This document shows positions 1 through 10,618 of a stretch of 64,000 nt of DNA, piece by piece. The translations under genes were made by a program, and so were the position numbers. The notes beneath the pieces are model-generated. The model saw only the letters and a program-made list of their open reading frames with translations, made no database searches and had not been told where the DNA came from. The DNA comes from Lepidodermella squamata (taxonomy: Eukaryota; Gastrotricha). The DNA is taken from assembly GCA_047495785.1 (NCBI GenBank), contig JBLDXI010000024.1, forward strand, positions 2,976,001 to 3,040,000. Direction: 5' to 3'. Every line of letters starts with the position of its first letter. The first letter of the stretch is position 1.

Positions 1-153
1 TTATTCTCAAAACCGCATCGACGCTTATTATCGATAGCTTGTCATTAATCATTATTGTTTACTAAACAATTGTCACTATAAATAGCAGTGAATTTGAAAA
101 TAAACTTAACTCGTATCGTCATAAAACTGGGACTTATACTCTGCTTACCAACA
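1..153 (+). repeat. Copia 5' LTR (3' part)
   Basis: Sequence immediately upstream of the Copia primer-binding site. It contains a TATA box (TATAAATA, 77-84) and ends in CA two bases before the primer-binding site, as LTRs do. The left LTR boundary is not recognisable and probably lies outside the window. No downstream LTR is seen, so the copy is not complete. Confidence 0.6.
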
Positions 154-155
154 TT

Positions 156-169
156 GGTTATGGGCCCAG
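156..169 (+). promoter_or_regulatory. Copia primer-binding site (initiator tRNA-Met half)
   Basis: GGTTATGGGCCCAG is complementary to the anticodon-arm region of eukaryotic initiator tRNA-Met (CTGGGCCCATAACC). Drosophila copia also primes from an internally cleaved initiator tRNA-Met, so this is a family hallmark. It supports assignment of the downstream ORF to the Ty1/copia superfamily. Confidence 0.8.
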
Positions 170-262
170 GTCGTTGCAACTAAGCTATATATTCACCGCT
201 GCATTTTTCGCTCTATTTTGTCGTAATTTCGCTACCTACATTTTTGTGGTCATATTCATACG

Positions 263-2059
263 ATGACTGACAACCACCACCACCTTAAAAGTGATCCTAT
301 CACTCTAACTGGCGCTGATAACTGGACAGCATGGTTCAAGCAAGTTCGCATCAATCTCGTGTCGGCTGATCTCTGAGGTGTTGTTGCTGGAACCGACCCC
401 GAACCCGACTGGGACCGCGTGGCTGCGCCGACGGTAGAACCGGCCGCGCACGTCGCTTGGTCGAAGAAGCACCTCCGCGCAACTGGTCACATGATTTGCA
501 GTATTTCCGCGTCGATTCTAGGGCTGTTGCCTGACTCGGACAACGCTAAGACAATCATGACCGCACTCAAAGCTCGGTTTGAGAATCCTTCGACTGGTAA
601 CGTGATGTTTTTAACTCAACAGCTTTTCACTACAACGCTGCGTGAGGGTGAATCGCTTACGAATCACCTCCATCGTCTGAGGCGAATTCGCGATCAATTG
701 ACCGCGTTGAGCTCGAACCTGCCGGATTCTCAATATATTGTCATTATTTTGAATAGTCTTCCGGCCAGTTATAACCAGGTGGTAACGGCGCTGCGAATTA
801 CGAAATCTCTCGATTTAACCGATGTCGAAGCTGCTTTGGCAACCGAGGATCTACGACGTCTTACGCTGAAATCGAACAAATCTAATGGAGCGAGCGGTAC
901 GAGTTCAGACGTGGCTTTGAAAACCGGCCACGGTAAGTTCCGTAACAATAAGAAGGCCACCATGGCATGTAGGAACTGTGGTCGGCTGGGGCATTTCGAG
1001 CGCGAATGCCGGTCTCCGAAGGAACCGCAAGCGAATTCTGGCGGCAATGGTCGTCAAAACGGCGGTTACAACGGCTACAATCGCAACAATGGCAACTACA
1101 ACAACGGGCGTAATCCAGGCAAGTCGTCGGGTGGCTACTACGGTAAGCCGCGCGCCAAGATGGTGACGGACGACTACGAGGAGCACGGCGAGCGTGTCTA
1201 CAGCCTGATGGTGCACTACGACGACGAGTACGAGTCGAACGAGCGATGGGTGCTCGACTCCGGCGCTTCGCAGCACATGACGAACCAAATCTCGATGTTC
1301 TGGTCCTACGAGGAGTTACCTGAGGACAGCGAACCGGTCCGTGCGGCTGATGGAAAGCCGATGGCATGTCTTGGCATTGGTACAGTTCGGCTGGCAATGC
1401 AAGAAATCGTTTTGCTGCAAAAAGTACTGTTCGTCCCTGATTTAAAGTGCAGTTTGTTCTCTGTAGGTGCAGCCATTAAGAGCCAGGAATGTCGATTAAT
1501 TTTCGACGAAAATCGTTGTGACATTTTTGATAAGAGCAACGACAAGTTGATCGGAGCAGCTTACCTACTACGCAAGATCTTCATTCTTGATGCTGACGTG
1601 ATCCGGCCAACGAAATTCGCGGCCATCGCGGCCGAACCGATTTCTCTGTGGCACCGTCGTTTGGCGCATTGCAACGAGCAAAAATTGCGTACTATGGCGA
1701 AGCAAGTTGATGGTTTCAAAATCGACCCGAAATCGCAACTTGGTTTCTGCGAACCCTGTGTTGCTGGCAAACAGTCACGTGAACCTCATTTTTCTGTGAA
1801 GATTCGGAGCAAGCGCGTGCTGGAGCGCTGTTTCATCGATCTGTGCGGGAAATTCAGCGTCGAATCGTTCACGCGCAAGTTGTACTTCGTTTTAATTATG
1901 GATGATTACAGCCGCTGGACTCACATTCAATTTCTGGCCAAGAAATCCGACGCTATTGATGCTTTTAAACTTTTTCATACTCAGATAACCGCATATTTAA
2001 GCTCCATAAGCATTTATGCGACAGCTGATCGGAGACTAGTTTTGAAGTTCGTTTGTTAA
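263..2059 (+). pseudogene. Copia-type gag-pol polyprotein, stop codon and truncated
   Basis: The frame opens at ATG 263 (MTDNHHHL) and runs in phase with the long ORF to 2059, but carries an in-frame TGA at 374-376, where related gag proteins read a Trp or similar. Domains in order: copia-type gag (LTGADNWTAW near the N terminus); a CCHC zinc knuckle (CRNCGRLGHFEREC, about nt 967-1008); an aspartic protease active site (WVLDSGASQHMT, about nt 1249); a GAG-pre-integrase zinc region (SLWHRRLAHC then CEPC); and the start of the integrase core with its first catalytic Asp (FIDLCGKF). Similarity stops near nt 2010 before the second integrase Asp. Reverse transcriptase and RNase H are absent. This is a dead 5' fragment. 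Confidence 0.9.
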
Positions 2060-3011
2060 AAATTCATTTCACATCCATTACCTATATGCGAGCCTTAGGG
2101 CAAGTTGGTTATTAACAGGGAAGTAACGCGTAATAACTGTTGACTCCTGCTTGATGATTGGTCCTCGATTGTACAACAAAATCATGCCGAATTTTACAAC
2201 AAAAACTCATCCTTGTAAGCTGCAATGAGCGAAGCTTGTACATTCCGTGCCACATTCCGTGAGGAATGTTGATGGCTGATCATCCTTGCCATCGAAATCT
2301 AAGAATATTATATTATAATTATATTATAAATATAATATAAAATATAATATATAAGTATATGTCGTAGTCTAATAAGCAATTTAGTCGGATTGGGAATCCA
2401 ACTAGTTTTTTCCAATTTGCTCAAAAACCTGTAATATACCGTGATAATTGATCCAGTACCAAAAGTTGGGGTTAAATAGTAAAATGTTACGCAATTCCCC
2501 TAAAATTCAGAGAAACTAACCCTGAAGAAGGTCGCGGAAGTGGTTTTCTTGGCCGTTCCGTCTCGTTTATTTCGCCGAAATGGCAATGGCCCTACCATAA
2601 CAAAATGTAATTTTGTAAATTGAAATTGGGCGCAAAAATAGCCAAAAATGAATTGCTAACATTGCTTAGCGCTATCAATCGAGAGATTCCAGATTCTAGA
2701 AAATAAGCCGTGATATATAAAACGACCAACGTAGCATTACGCCGCCGTTGACATGACACATATATGATGAAAAAGCTTTAAACAGTTACAATGCCGAAGA
2801 TATCAAACACATCTCAATTATCGATGAGGAGAGAATTTTCGATCAGCTGGCTGAAGCTCCGATGATTGTATTCCTTATCTACTATGATCGACTGTGCAGT
2901 TAATAGAAATTAAAGAGGTGCAACAATAACGACAACGGATAGTATCTTTGGTGTCAGCTATTCCTAGTTGTATTTCTCAGCATCTCAGCTGTCGTTGCCC
3001 GTTGCTCGTTT
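2060..3011. other. Spacer without recognisable gene
   Basis: No ORF with recognisable features. It contains a pure A/T patch of about 55 bp at 2303-2358 rich in ATATAAT palindromes. Confidence 0.5.
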
Positions 3012-3404
3012 TCAGGCTACTCTGTTTCCACGTCTCAATGTCCCAAGCAGATTTCCCATAAAGTTTTCGACGAAATTAAAGAACATTTCAGCATATTTTG
3101 GCTTGATTGTCTGCACGACGGTTGAAACTAGCTCTCCAACCGAGATGAACACACTGGAAATCCTGCGAACGGAAGCAGGCTCTATCGACGGGGATCCGAC
3201 ACTCCAGAGTGTAACATCCAAGATAGATATCATAGCTGGTACATAAGTCACCAAATATATGAAGAACAGAGTGAATGAGATTTTGAACAAGTAAATCTCA
3301 TGTTTTTGCCACGCAGCTTTGGCACTAATGACGGAGTCTCTACTACCATTGCTAGGAATCATGGCGCTGCGGTGTTGGCCAAGGAACTTGAAAATTGCCA
3401 GATA
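3012..3404 (-). pseudogene. GPCR 3' half (TM6-TM7), separated by transposon insertion
   Basis: Encodes the end of intracellular loop 3 (YLAIFKFLGQHR), a hydrophobic TM6 (KISFTLFFIYLVTYVPAM), an extracellular loop, a TM7-like segment (SSVFISVGELVSTVVQTI) and a short C-terminal tail ending at a TGA at 3012. It is the missing C-terminal part of the receptor whose TM1-TM5 lies at 12857-13665. The two pieces abut the two ends of the 9.4-kb inverted-repeat element and share a CATG target duplication (3405-3408 and 12853-12856). Removing the element and one CATG gives the in-frame junction AYNYMYLAIFKF. No further damage is seen in this half. Confidence 0.85.
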
Positions 3405-3408
3405 CATG
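3405..3408. repeat. Target-site duplication, left copy (CATG)
   Basis: CATG next to the left terminal inverted repeat, repeated at 12853-12856. The word is palindromic, so the exact duplication length (2 or 4 bp) cannot be fixed from one insertion. Either choice restores the same host reading frame. Confidence 0.75.
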
Positions 3409-3653
3409 CTGTCGGCAGCGTCATCGGTGCCCATATTGCAAGCCGAAAATCCGCAACGACTGTCACGTTTATTTTTAATTGTTTATTAAATATATTATAT
3501 TAAATAATAATATTGTTAATCGGAATACAATGAAAATATTAAATAGCAACCCCTTCAACGTTCAACACGTTGCTAGGGGGCTCGGATGCGGTTTTTTTTC
3601 CCTAAAGCGGCAGCTGCTTCTAACCACTTGACGTCGTTATTCGCGCCAATCTG
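3409..3653. repeat. Left terminal inverted repeat
   Basis: About 245 bp, the reverse complement of 12612-12852 apart from three small indels: an AC in the CAACACGTTG block, four extra T in a poly-T run, and one GC in CGCGCC. Contains an AT-rich stretch and CAACGTTG-type palindromes. Confidence 0.92.
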
Positions 3654-3976
3654 AATATCCCTGTATTGTGACTGCTGATAGCATTGCTTTCGCTTTGCTT
3701 AAGGAATGACTAATTATGTTGATATACCTCGCCCTGCTGTTACGCTAGTTTCGCCAGTTCAGAGTTAGTTCTGCCATGAAGCATTTTCTTATCGGATGGT
3801 TGCTTATAGGTGTTACAAATTAATCACAGATCAAAGTTAATCACAGAACCATACATGATGCATTTCAAGCGGGCATGATGTGTTTACCTCTTTGTTTCAA
3901 CTTTTTAAATGTATCTCTAGATTTTTACTTGATGTCAAATCACAGTCTTGGGTCGGCAGGTTTGTTGAAGAAGTTA

Positions 3977-6639
3977 ATGCTTCCAACTGCAACTACTGAC
4001 GATGCAAGTACCCCTCGTGTTCTTGGAGGTTTCCTTCGATTTCTTTGAAAAAAACTGTGAGTCTCCTTCCTATATTATTTTTCAGTCCTCAATGGTGCCT
4101 CTGCGATTCGGAGATCTCCTATGTTGCCTCTTTCGCCTTTGGTTTTGTCTATTGTCTCTACTCCGAAAGCTGTATTGTCGCCGTATATCGGTATTCTTGC
4201 CATCGATAAAAAAATAGTTGCAATTTACAACTTTATTTCTTACTGGTATTAGCAAACTCTGCTAGTTCAGTTTTGACTGCAGTCACACCGCCTAGAATCG
4301 CCCCCAAGCGGTCGTTAGGCGCAGAAGCTGCTCCTCCTATTGGGCTAACACCGGCTAAAACCGTCCCCAAGCGATTGCTAGAAGGGAAAGCTTTGGAAGA
4401 CTACAAAACAATCCGTTCATTAGGTGAGCATTTTATCTATTATGCCAGAATTTCCCTAATAATTGATTCTCAGAAGCTCAACTTGCTGCTACCAAGAGCA
4501 ATCTTGACGAATGTCGCCGTGAGAGGGACATTTTTAAGACTTTTGTACCTCAAGGATTGGCCCTCAACGTCAAGGAACAAAATCCATTAGCTTTATTGAG
4601 TCGCCAAAAACGATGCGATCGGCACAAAGGGCAGCTAATCAAGCCCTTGAATGCGCTGTTCGGGAGACTATCGAGCTTCGGTAGTTTCTATCCTGTCACC
4701 TCCCTGTCTGTACAAGTTAGTTTTTTTAATTATTGCTCAGAATTCATCTACACCTCACTCGTTGTCTAGGTGAACTTTAGCCATGGTGTTGCTGCAAAGA
4801 AAATTTGGGTTGGTGACGATGAGGCTAGGAAAACAGCCCTTAGAAGGTAAGATTTAAACTATTGCTAGCAATTAGTAGCAACTGATGACTTGTTTTAATC
4901 TAGTCTCGTGCGAGATTACTCCACGAAGTATTGGTCCATGAGGACGGTGTTTAAAATACTAAAAACCTCAACATATCAAATAACTCAGCGCGAATTCGAA
5001 CAAGAAAAGAAAATCCTAGCAAACATCCTGCCCATCCAGGTTGTTGTCGTTCCGGAGGGTAAAGACGTGACCAGTGCTGCTTTCGTGCTTCCTAGTCGTC
5101 AGATACCTTACCTTTTTCGCAATGGAATCGTTCCGAAGCCCGTGGCTCCAACTGTCAACATCCGTATTCAAGGCAAATACATTTTAAACTGAAATTTCCA
5201 ATATTTATTTTTATTTCTTTTCTAGGCGATGGTACGATTTTCCGGACGGGCAAATTTCCTCATTACCGACTCAATTACGGCTTTTTTCATCAGAAAGTCG
5301 CCGTCTCAACTGTAACCGAATACACTGCGGGCGTGTTTTTCGGCAAGGAATCGCGAGAAAACCTGGAATATTTATTGCCAGTATTCGATGATTTTAACGA
5401 GCTGAAAGTTACAGGCCTAACACTTGATGATGGTGTCAAATTAGATGTTACACTGTAAGTTGCCTCAGGCTTTTTCCAGAAGTCATTTATTTCAATATTC
5501 TTTAAATATAGTTCCATTTGCGCTGATCTACCGGCTATTGGCAAGCTGGTTGGAACTAGCCACACCGACGCGCTTGGCTGCCCATGTTGCGTCTTCAATT
5601 TTGTTGACGACGCAAAGCCTTTGAATGTTCTCATCGACGAAAACGATCGCAAGCCGAAGCGCGATCTGCCTTCCAGCCTCGTTAAAATCGACGCTGACGA
5701 CATTTACTGGTGCTCTCTTCACTGTGCCTTGCGTATCGCGTTCCTTGTTCTTCGAGCGGTAAGATCGTCATATCTATTCTCATTGCTCTTATTATATTTT
5801 ATTTTTTTTTATAGTTTTTTCTGTTTATGAAGGAGTCCGTGGTGGATTATGAGCTACGCATCTCCCAACTCGTCCAAAGTTACGACCGAAAGGCAGTTGT
5901 CAGCTTTGAAAAGAGCGAGGTGAAAATCAGCAACATGAATCACCACACGCTTTTCAAGCTGCTATTCGATGCTGACGAACTGTGGTCGCCGATGTCGGTC
6001 TGCAGGGGTGGTTGGGAAGTCGATTACGTCCTGAAGCAGCATCGCGGCTCGAAACCATTTAGCGACTTCCTCGCGCAAAAGCAGATTTCCGCCAAGTCTC
6101 TCACTCGCAAGGAGCTTGCTAGCGCAGCCGTTGACCACGGCTTTTTGGTCGAAGGGTCCCCGATTCAGGCCAAGTTGGTCCAGTTCGCTGAAGCCAAGAA
6201 GCTCTACAAAAAGCTATTCGCTCTAATTCGCTGTAAAGATCAGTCTATTCCGATTCCCGATTCCGACGCAGATTTTCACGCTTTCGCGAACCTCGTCCGT
6301 CGGCTTTCGGGATGCTATACCCCCTACCTTCACATATTTCAATTCCACACTTGGGATAGACTTGAACGTCTTCGCCTCGCTGGAACCTATCTTGCCGCCA
6401 TTTCGGGTGAAAATGTCGAAATCCTGCACAAGATCGGGAAAGAACAGCTTGCGCATCAAGTCTGTCTTATAGGCGGTCATGAGAGTCAGCAGATTATGGA
6501 ATTGTGCAATGTCCGTTTGGCCTCGGATATTGGTGCGAATAATGCTTACATCGAATCTCAGCCAACTGTAGTTACATCAGCTGTCAACTTCAGCGATTCT
6601 AATGATTTCGAGCCATTCGATTTCACGTGCGATTGTTGA
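3977..6639 (+). CDS. Candidate DDE (RNase H-like) transposase, 9 exons
   Basis: Proposed exons: 3977-4028, 4086-4190, 4253-4423, 4474-4715, 4770-4846, 4904-5163, 5226-5454, 5512-5758, 5815-6639 (735 aa). Exon 4 is the least certain; a one-base shift there also gives a plausible frame. Visible features: a Ser/Thr/Pro-rich N terminus (TPRVL, IRRSPMLPLSP, PPRIAPKRS); a charged probable coiled coil (EAQLAATKSNLDECRRERD); then a central region with ICADLPAIGKLVG followed by GCPCC. The Asp-Leu-Pro plus Cys-x-Cys pattern is like the DFPAYG...CPxC block of tnp2/CMC-type and related animal DDE transposases. Next come a WCSLHCALRI helix and a C-terminal block (SGENVEILHKIGKE, IMELCNVRL) like the helical end of such enzymes. 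Expected role: cutting and joining the element ends. Superfamily uncertain. Confidence 0.6.
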
Positions 6640-7874
6640 TTTTTCTTATTTCAATACGACTAATATTTTGAGTATTAATCTGAGTCTTTCAATGGATGTT
6701 TTGCATGGCTTTGTTGACTAAAAATGAGTATTCGTTCATTACTTTCATTTTTCGATGGCGATCTCGTTGTAGTTATAATTCGCAAAAAATCTTGTTTTCA
6801 ATCTTGACTGAATGATAATTATTTGTGGTCTTAGCTAGTCCCACTAATCGATGGGCAATATATTTGTTTAATGCCGCCTTAATAATTGCTTGTATTACTG
6901 ATTAGAGGATACGTCTCTGAAAATACGTTTTTCAAATAGGAATAATTGTGGTTTCATATATTCATTTTGTATAAAATTGACTACGCCGCTTTTCAATCAA
7001 CACTATGTCTCAGCCGATTAATTCCTCTTTTCTTCGTGACTATTGATCGTTCCATATGTTGTTAACCCGTGCAAACCGACATCGGTGATCAGTTCATCAT
7101 CATCGAATAGCTGTTTGAAAATCGTGTGTTTTATTCTATTTTAATTATCACGTTCTGAGACGTCAACCGCCTTAATGATTTGGGGTCTTACCCAGTCCTA
7201 CCGGTATTTCGATAATTCTCCACCTTAAATAATTACAAAAATTATAATTATATTATTGGAAAAATCTATCCGGTGGAATGTCGGTTTTATGGCCATATAA
7301 AACCGCCTTGATATTGTTTAATAATGTATATTTTCTTCTCTGAGTTCGTTTTTTATAACGAAATCTCGTGCTTGATTAATATGGCGAATTCATTATTTTA
7401 TTATCATCGGCTGGTTTCATTGATATACGCTTTCCGATTTTCGATGAATTCGTATTAATTTAGCTCGACTTTCGTTTTCAGCTATCTCAATATTTTTTGT
7501 GATATTATTCGATAATTTCAAAGTTTTACGCCGATAATGTATAGCGGTATACAAAGCCACCTTAATAATATTTATGAGCTCCTAATTGGAATTATCTCCT
7601 GATTTGCTATAAAATAGCATCCTCTCATTGAAACTCAGCTCTTTCTAAGCCGTTCTGTTATCTCTGCACCGACCTATTAATGGTATTGTTCGATCTTCCG
7701 AGCTAAAAATCTTCACTAATTTGCCATTCGGTAATAAATAAACAGGAAACAAATAAAAAGCATGCCATGCGTGTGTTTTATTACGTGTTAAAAATTGCGA
7801 TTGTACAATATTGCGTTGAAGCAGCCATCATTCATTAGACAAAAAGCAACGAGAAAATCGGACAATTAAATGTA
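6640..7874. promoter_or_regulatory. Noncoding 1.2 kb with recurrent CCNCCTTAA motif
   Basis: AT-rich, no credible ORF. It holds five copies of a GCCGCCTTAATAAT-like word (about 6873, 7167, 7218, 7309 and 7556), embedded in a weak longer repeat: the GGTCTTAGCTAGTCC / GGTCTTACCCAGTCC context recurs about 350 bp apart. Further copies lie at 8.9-9.4 kb, all inside the transposon. Possible protein-binding or regulatory sites; function unknown. Confidence 0.45.
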
Positions 7875-8312
7875 TCACTTCTTGAACAAGCGCTTAGGTT
7901 TCGGCGCTGGTTGTATTTTGCCCAGCCTCGAACAAAAGAGCCGAAATAAGATCCGGCGTTCCTGCTTGGCAGCACTGCTGTTGCGATCGTGATCGGGGTA
8001 AAGTCGGTATCGATTGCTCATAAGCACGCGAGGCTCGAGATCGAAATAGGCCGCCACCTCCTCGTCGGTTGTAGGTGTTGTAGGGTGGATACGATTATCA
8101 GGATGCTAAAATATAATATAACATAGAGCCAAATAACAAAAATGAAATTAGACTAAAATTACCTCTTCAGCGGTTTTGCTTGGCGTCGTCTTCTGACGAT
8201 CAGCCACGATTCGGGGTTGTCGCCGTTGTTTCGGGGTACTGGGAGTAGCCTTAACTTTTCGCTCCATGATATCTACCTTACGACAGGGGCGCTTATGACT
8301 TGTTGATGACAT
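7875..8312 (-). CDS. Small basic protein of the transposon (126 aa)
   Basis: Two exons, 8163-8312 and 7875-8105, joined across a 57-nt GT..AG intron in phase 0. Starts MSSTSHKRPCRKVD. The N-terminal half is rich in Lys, Arg, Pro and Thr, typical of a disordered nuclear or DNA-binding tail. The C-terminal half is more globular (DEEVAAYFDLEPRVLMSNRY) and ends in a basic tail (KPKRLFKK) resembling a nuclear localisation signal. I recognise no family. It lies on the strand opposite the transposase and beside another small minus-strand gene, so it is an accessory gene of the element. Confidence 0.6.
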
Positions 8313-8475
8313 GTTAAATAAAATGAGGTTCTAAAATAAATAAAAAACAGATTTTAGAATCGAACTGAATTTATACGAATTATAGCCTTGCAAATGGCTT
8401 GCGGCGAGTTTTCAATAATAGGTTTTTTCATAGAAAACGAGACGTTATTTACAAGGCTAGTTCTAGTGTTTCTTT

Positions 8476-8944
8476 TCACGGCAAACAGCGAAACGGCAAA
8501 GTCGAAACGGCTGAAAATTTCGGCGAGATGTTCGGCCGATAGTTGAATGTAGCGCTTTTTCTCGCTACAAAATTCAAACATTTTACTCGATATCACATAT
8601 TAGTCACTGTTTACCCACCTTTTAAAAATTTCCAGCTGAGCCAACTTACCTACGGGAAAAACGCAATGACGGGCTACGACCTTGAGCTGATTCAGCATTG
8701 GCTTAGCTGCATCGCGATTAAGCTGGGTTTCGAGTGCTAGAGCCACTTGGTTAGCCAGAAATAGCATTTCTTTTCGGCGATCAAAAACAGCAAAAGGATC
8801 GAACAGCTTGAGTTCAAGGACGCGTACTAGCCGCACTTGTTGCTGTTTCTTTAAGTAATCGTCGACGCGCCGAAATTCAGTCACGGCAGAGCCATAAATC
8901 ACAGGCTTCTTCAAAGTTGCGCGCTCTCGCAAACAATAGGCCAT
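8476..8944 (-). CDS. Small unrecognised transposon protein (127 aa)
   Basis: Two exons, 8650-8944 and 8476-8564, with an 85-nt GT..AG intron (donor GTAAGT, acceptor TTTTGTAG). Starts MAYCLRERATLKKPVIYG; the RER..LKKP..YG N terminus resembles basic linear motifs common in transposon proteins. A helical middle follows (MLFLANQVALALETQLNRD). The spliced C terminus is basic and Ser-rich. No family recognised. It is divergently arranged with the 9756-10367 gene across about 0.8 kb that contains several copies of the CCNCCTTAA motif, suggesting shared control. Confidence 0.55.
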
Positions 8945-9755
8945 AATTAAGGTGTATAATTAGTTAATGACAAAACTAAGGATCAAAAATATTCAATAGT
9001 ATTAAATAGGTAGATATATACAGAAATATCGAACAAATTAAGGTGGCTAACTGATGCCCAAACAAAATGAGCAATTAATGAGCGCGCAGCTGGATCAATG
9101 CGTAGAATATAGAAACGCTTGGATGAGAAAAAACTAATGCCGCAATAATTATTATAATAATAGCACCAAGCCGCGGAATAGGCGCACTTTCCGCCTTAAG
9201 TAAAAAGATTTTTAAGGTGGAGAGCGCAATATATGATAAGTCTTATAATAAGTGGTAGAGTTGTAACTGGGCCAAAGTAAAATATTTCGCGAATTTTTGA
9301 TATATGTCACTCAAACCGACCGATGCCGCGAACACATGGAAGATTGAGATCGCTATTTCGACCGATCGTACATCAGAGAGACACACCGTGAATTCACGCC
9401 GCCTTAATAAACGCCGGGCGGCGGGCGCGTTACTGCTTGGAGCGCGCGCACGCATATATAGCTTTACCAGGCACCTTCTAGGCACCAACAGGTGCGCTAT
9501 ACAACCTGAATTTCGACCCTTCCGACCACGGAATGACCACGGAATGACCACGGAAAGGTGTCAATATTTGAGAATAAAAGAATTCAATACGCGCGCAGAA
9601 GAATGGCATACGATCGAACAATCGCACACCTTTCAATGCGCTGCGCGCGCGCATTCGAGTGGATAGGCGCTAATATTATTACGAATTGAAGCAAGTGGGA
9701 AGAGGATGAAAAAAATTAAATACGCCTAAACCGCATAACTGAAAAGTAGCAAAAA
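8945..9755. promoter_or_regulatory. Divergent intergenic region of the transposon
   Basis: Lies between two divergently transcribed small genes. Contains CCNCCTTAA-type motifs on both strands (about 8946, 9037, 9191, 9211 and 9398), a TATATA-box-like sequence at about 9453, alternating CG runs, and three tandem copies of GACCACGGAAT at 9522-9555. An overlapping 120-codon ORF (9304-9666) has no sign of selection or homology and is not called. Confidence 0.45.
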
Positions 9756-10367
9756 ATGGGCAGGCGCAGAAATGCAGAGCAACTGGCTCAACATCGCGAA
9801 CAAATGCGGTTGATACGCGCAAATAGGACTCCTGACGAAATAGAGAAAGTTCGTGAGCGCGATCGGCGCCGCAAACAAGCCAAAACTGCGCTAATTCAGT
9901 CCGTCAAATCGCAAGGTAATTTTTGGTGAATTTTTAAGGCTGTTATAAATATATGAATAAAAATGCAGATCAGTGTGGCGCGGTAGCATACTTGCCAACG
10001 GGATGCAACTACTCAGCGCGGACAATAAGCGAACGCGACTTCTTGCGAAAACAAGCATTGATGGCAGAAACGTTCGAGGCGGATAAAATTATTGGTAAAT
10101 TCAAGTTTATTATATTTCCAGCCATATTCATCGCATTAATTTTCAGGGCTGTGCGATTTATCGCCGCTCATCGCCAACACACTGCCTCCACTCTCACCTG
10201 GCGAAATCACGCCACTGCTGGCACCGGACGATGCCGCGCAAACGTGGTGGCAAGAAATTAAAGACGATATGAGAAGCAGCTACCTTTCGCCGCCACTGGC
10301 ACGTTTTCGCATAGCGATTCTACCTAACTGTACTCAAAGCAAAATTCCGGCCATTGAATTTCCATAG
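9756..10367 (+). CDS. Small transposon protein with basic N terminus (168 aa)
   Basis: Three exons: 9756-9915, 9969-10094 and 10147-10367, all GT..AG, ending at TAG 10365-10367 with an AATAAA immediately after. The first exon encodes a strongly charged, probably helical segment (MGRRRNAEQLAQHREQMR, then RTPDEIEKVRERDRRRKQ), similar in style to basic DNA-binding or STPR-like helices. The rest includes a Pro-rich stretch (LPPLSPGEITPLLAP). No family recognised. Frame is kept across both introns, which supports a real gene. Possibly a DNA-binding accessory protein. Confidence 0.6.
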
Positions 10368-10618
10368 AAATAAAACAGAGATATAATAACGCCTTCTTTT
10401 ATTTCAACCGCGCTTTTTCAATCGATCATGAAAATATACCAAAGTTTGAGAAAAATTAAAGATATCGAAATTGCAGCAAGCCATTTGAGGATCAATTCAA
10501 TTCTACTTTGCGAATAAGATCATTCATTATTATACATAATTATTACAAAAATCAGTTCAGACTTTTTCGGCTGTTTCGAACATAGAGAATAATTAGAAAA
10601 AGAAATGCAGTATAATCA

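Noticed and set aside
882-1397. Long minus-strand ORFs overlapping the Copia gag-pol
   Set aside because: Antisense shadows of a compositionally biased coding region; no domain, and the plus strand has clear Copia motifs.
9243-9666. Opposed ORFs of 102 and 120 codons between two transposon genes
   Set aside because: No recognisable features, no splice partners, repeat-rich (GACCACGGAAT x3), and in the expected promoter region of divergent genes.
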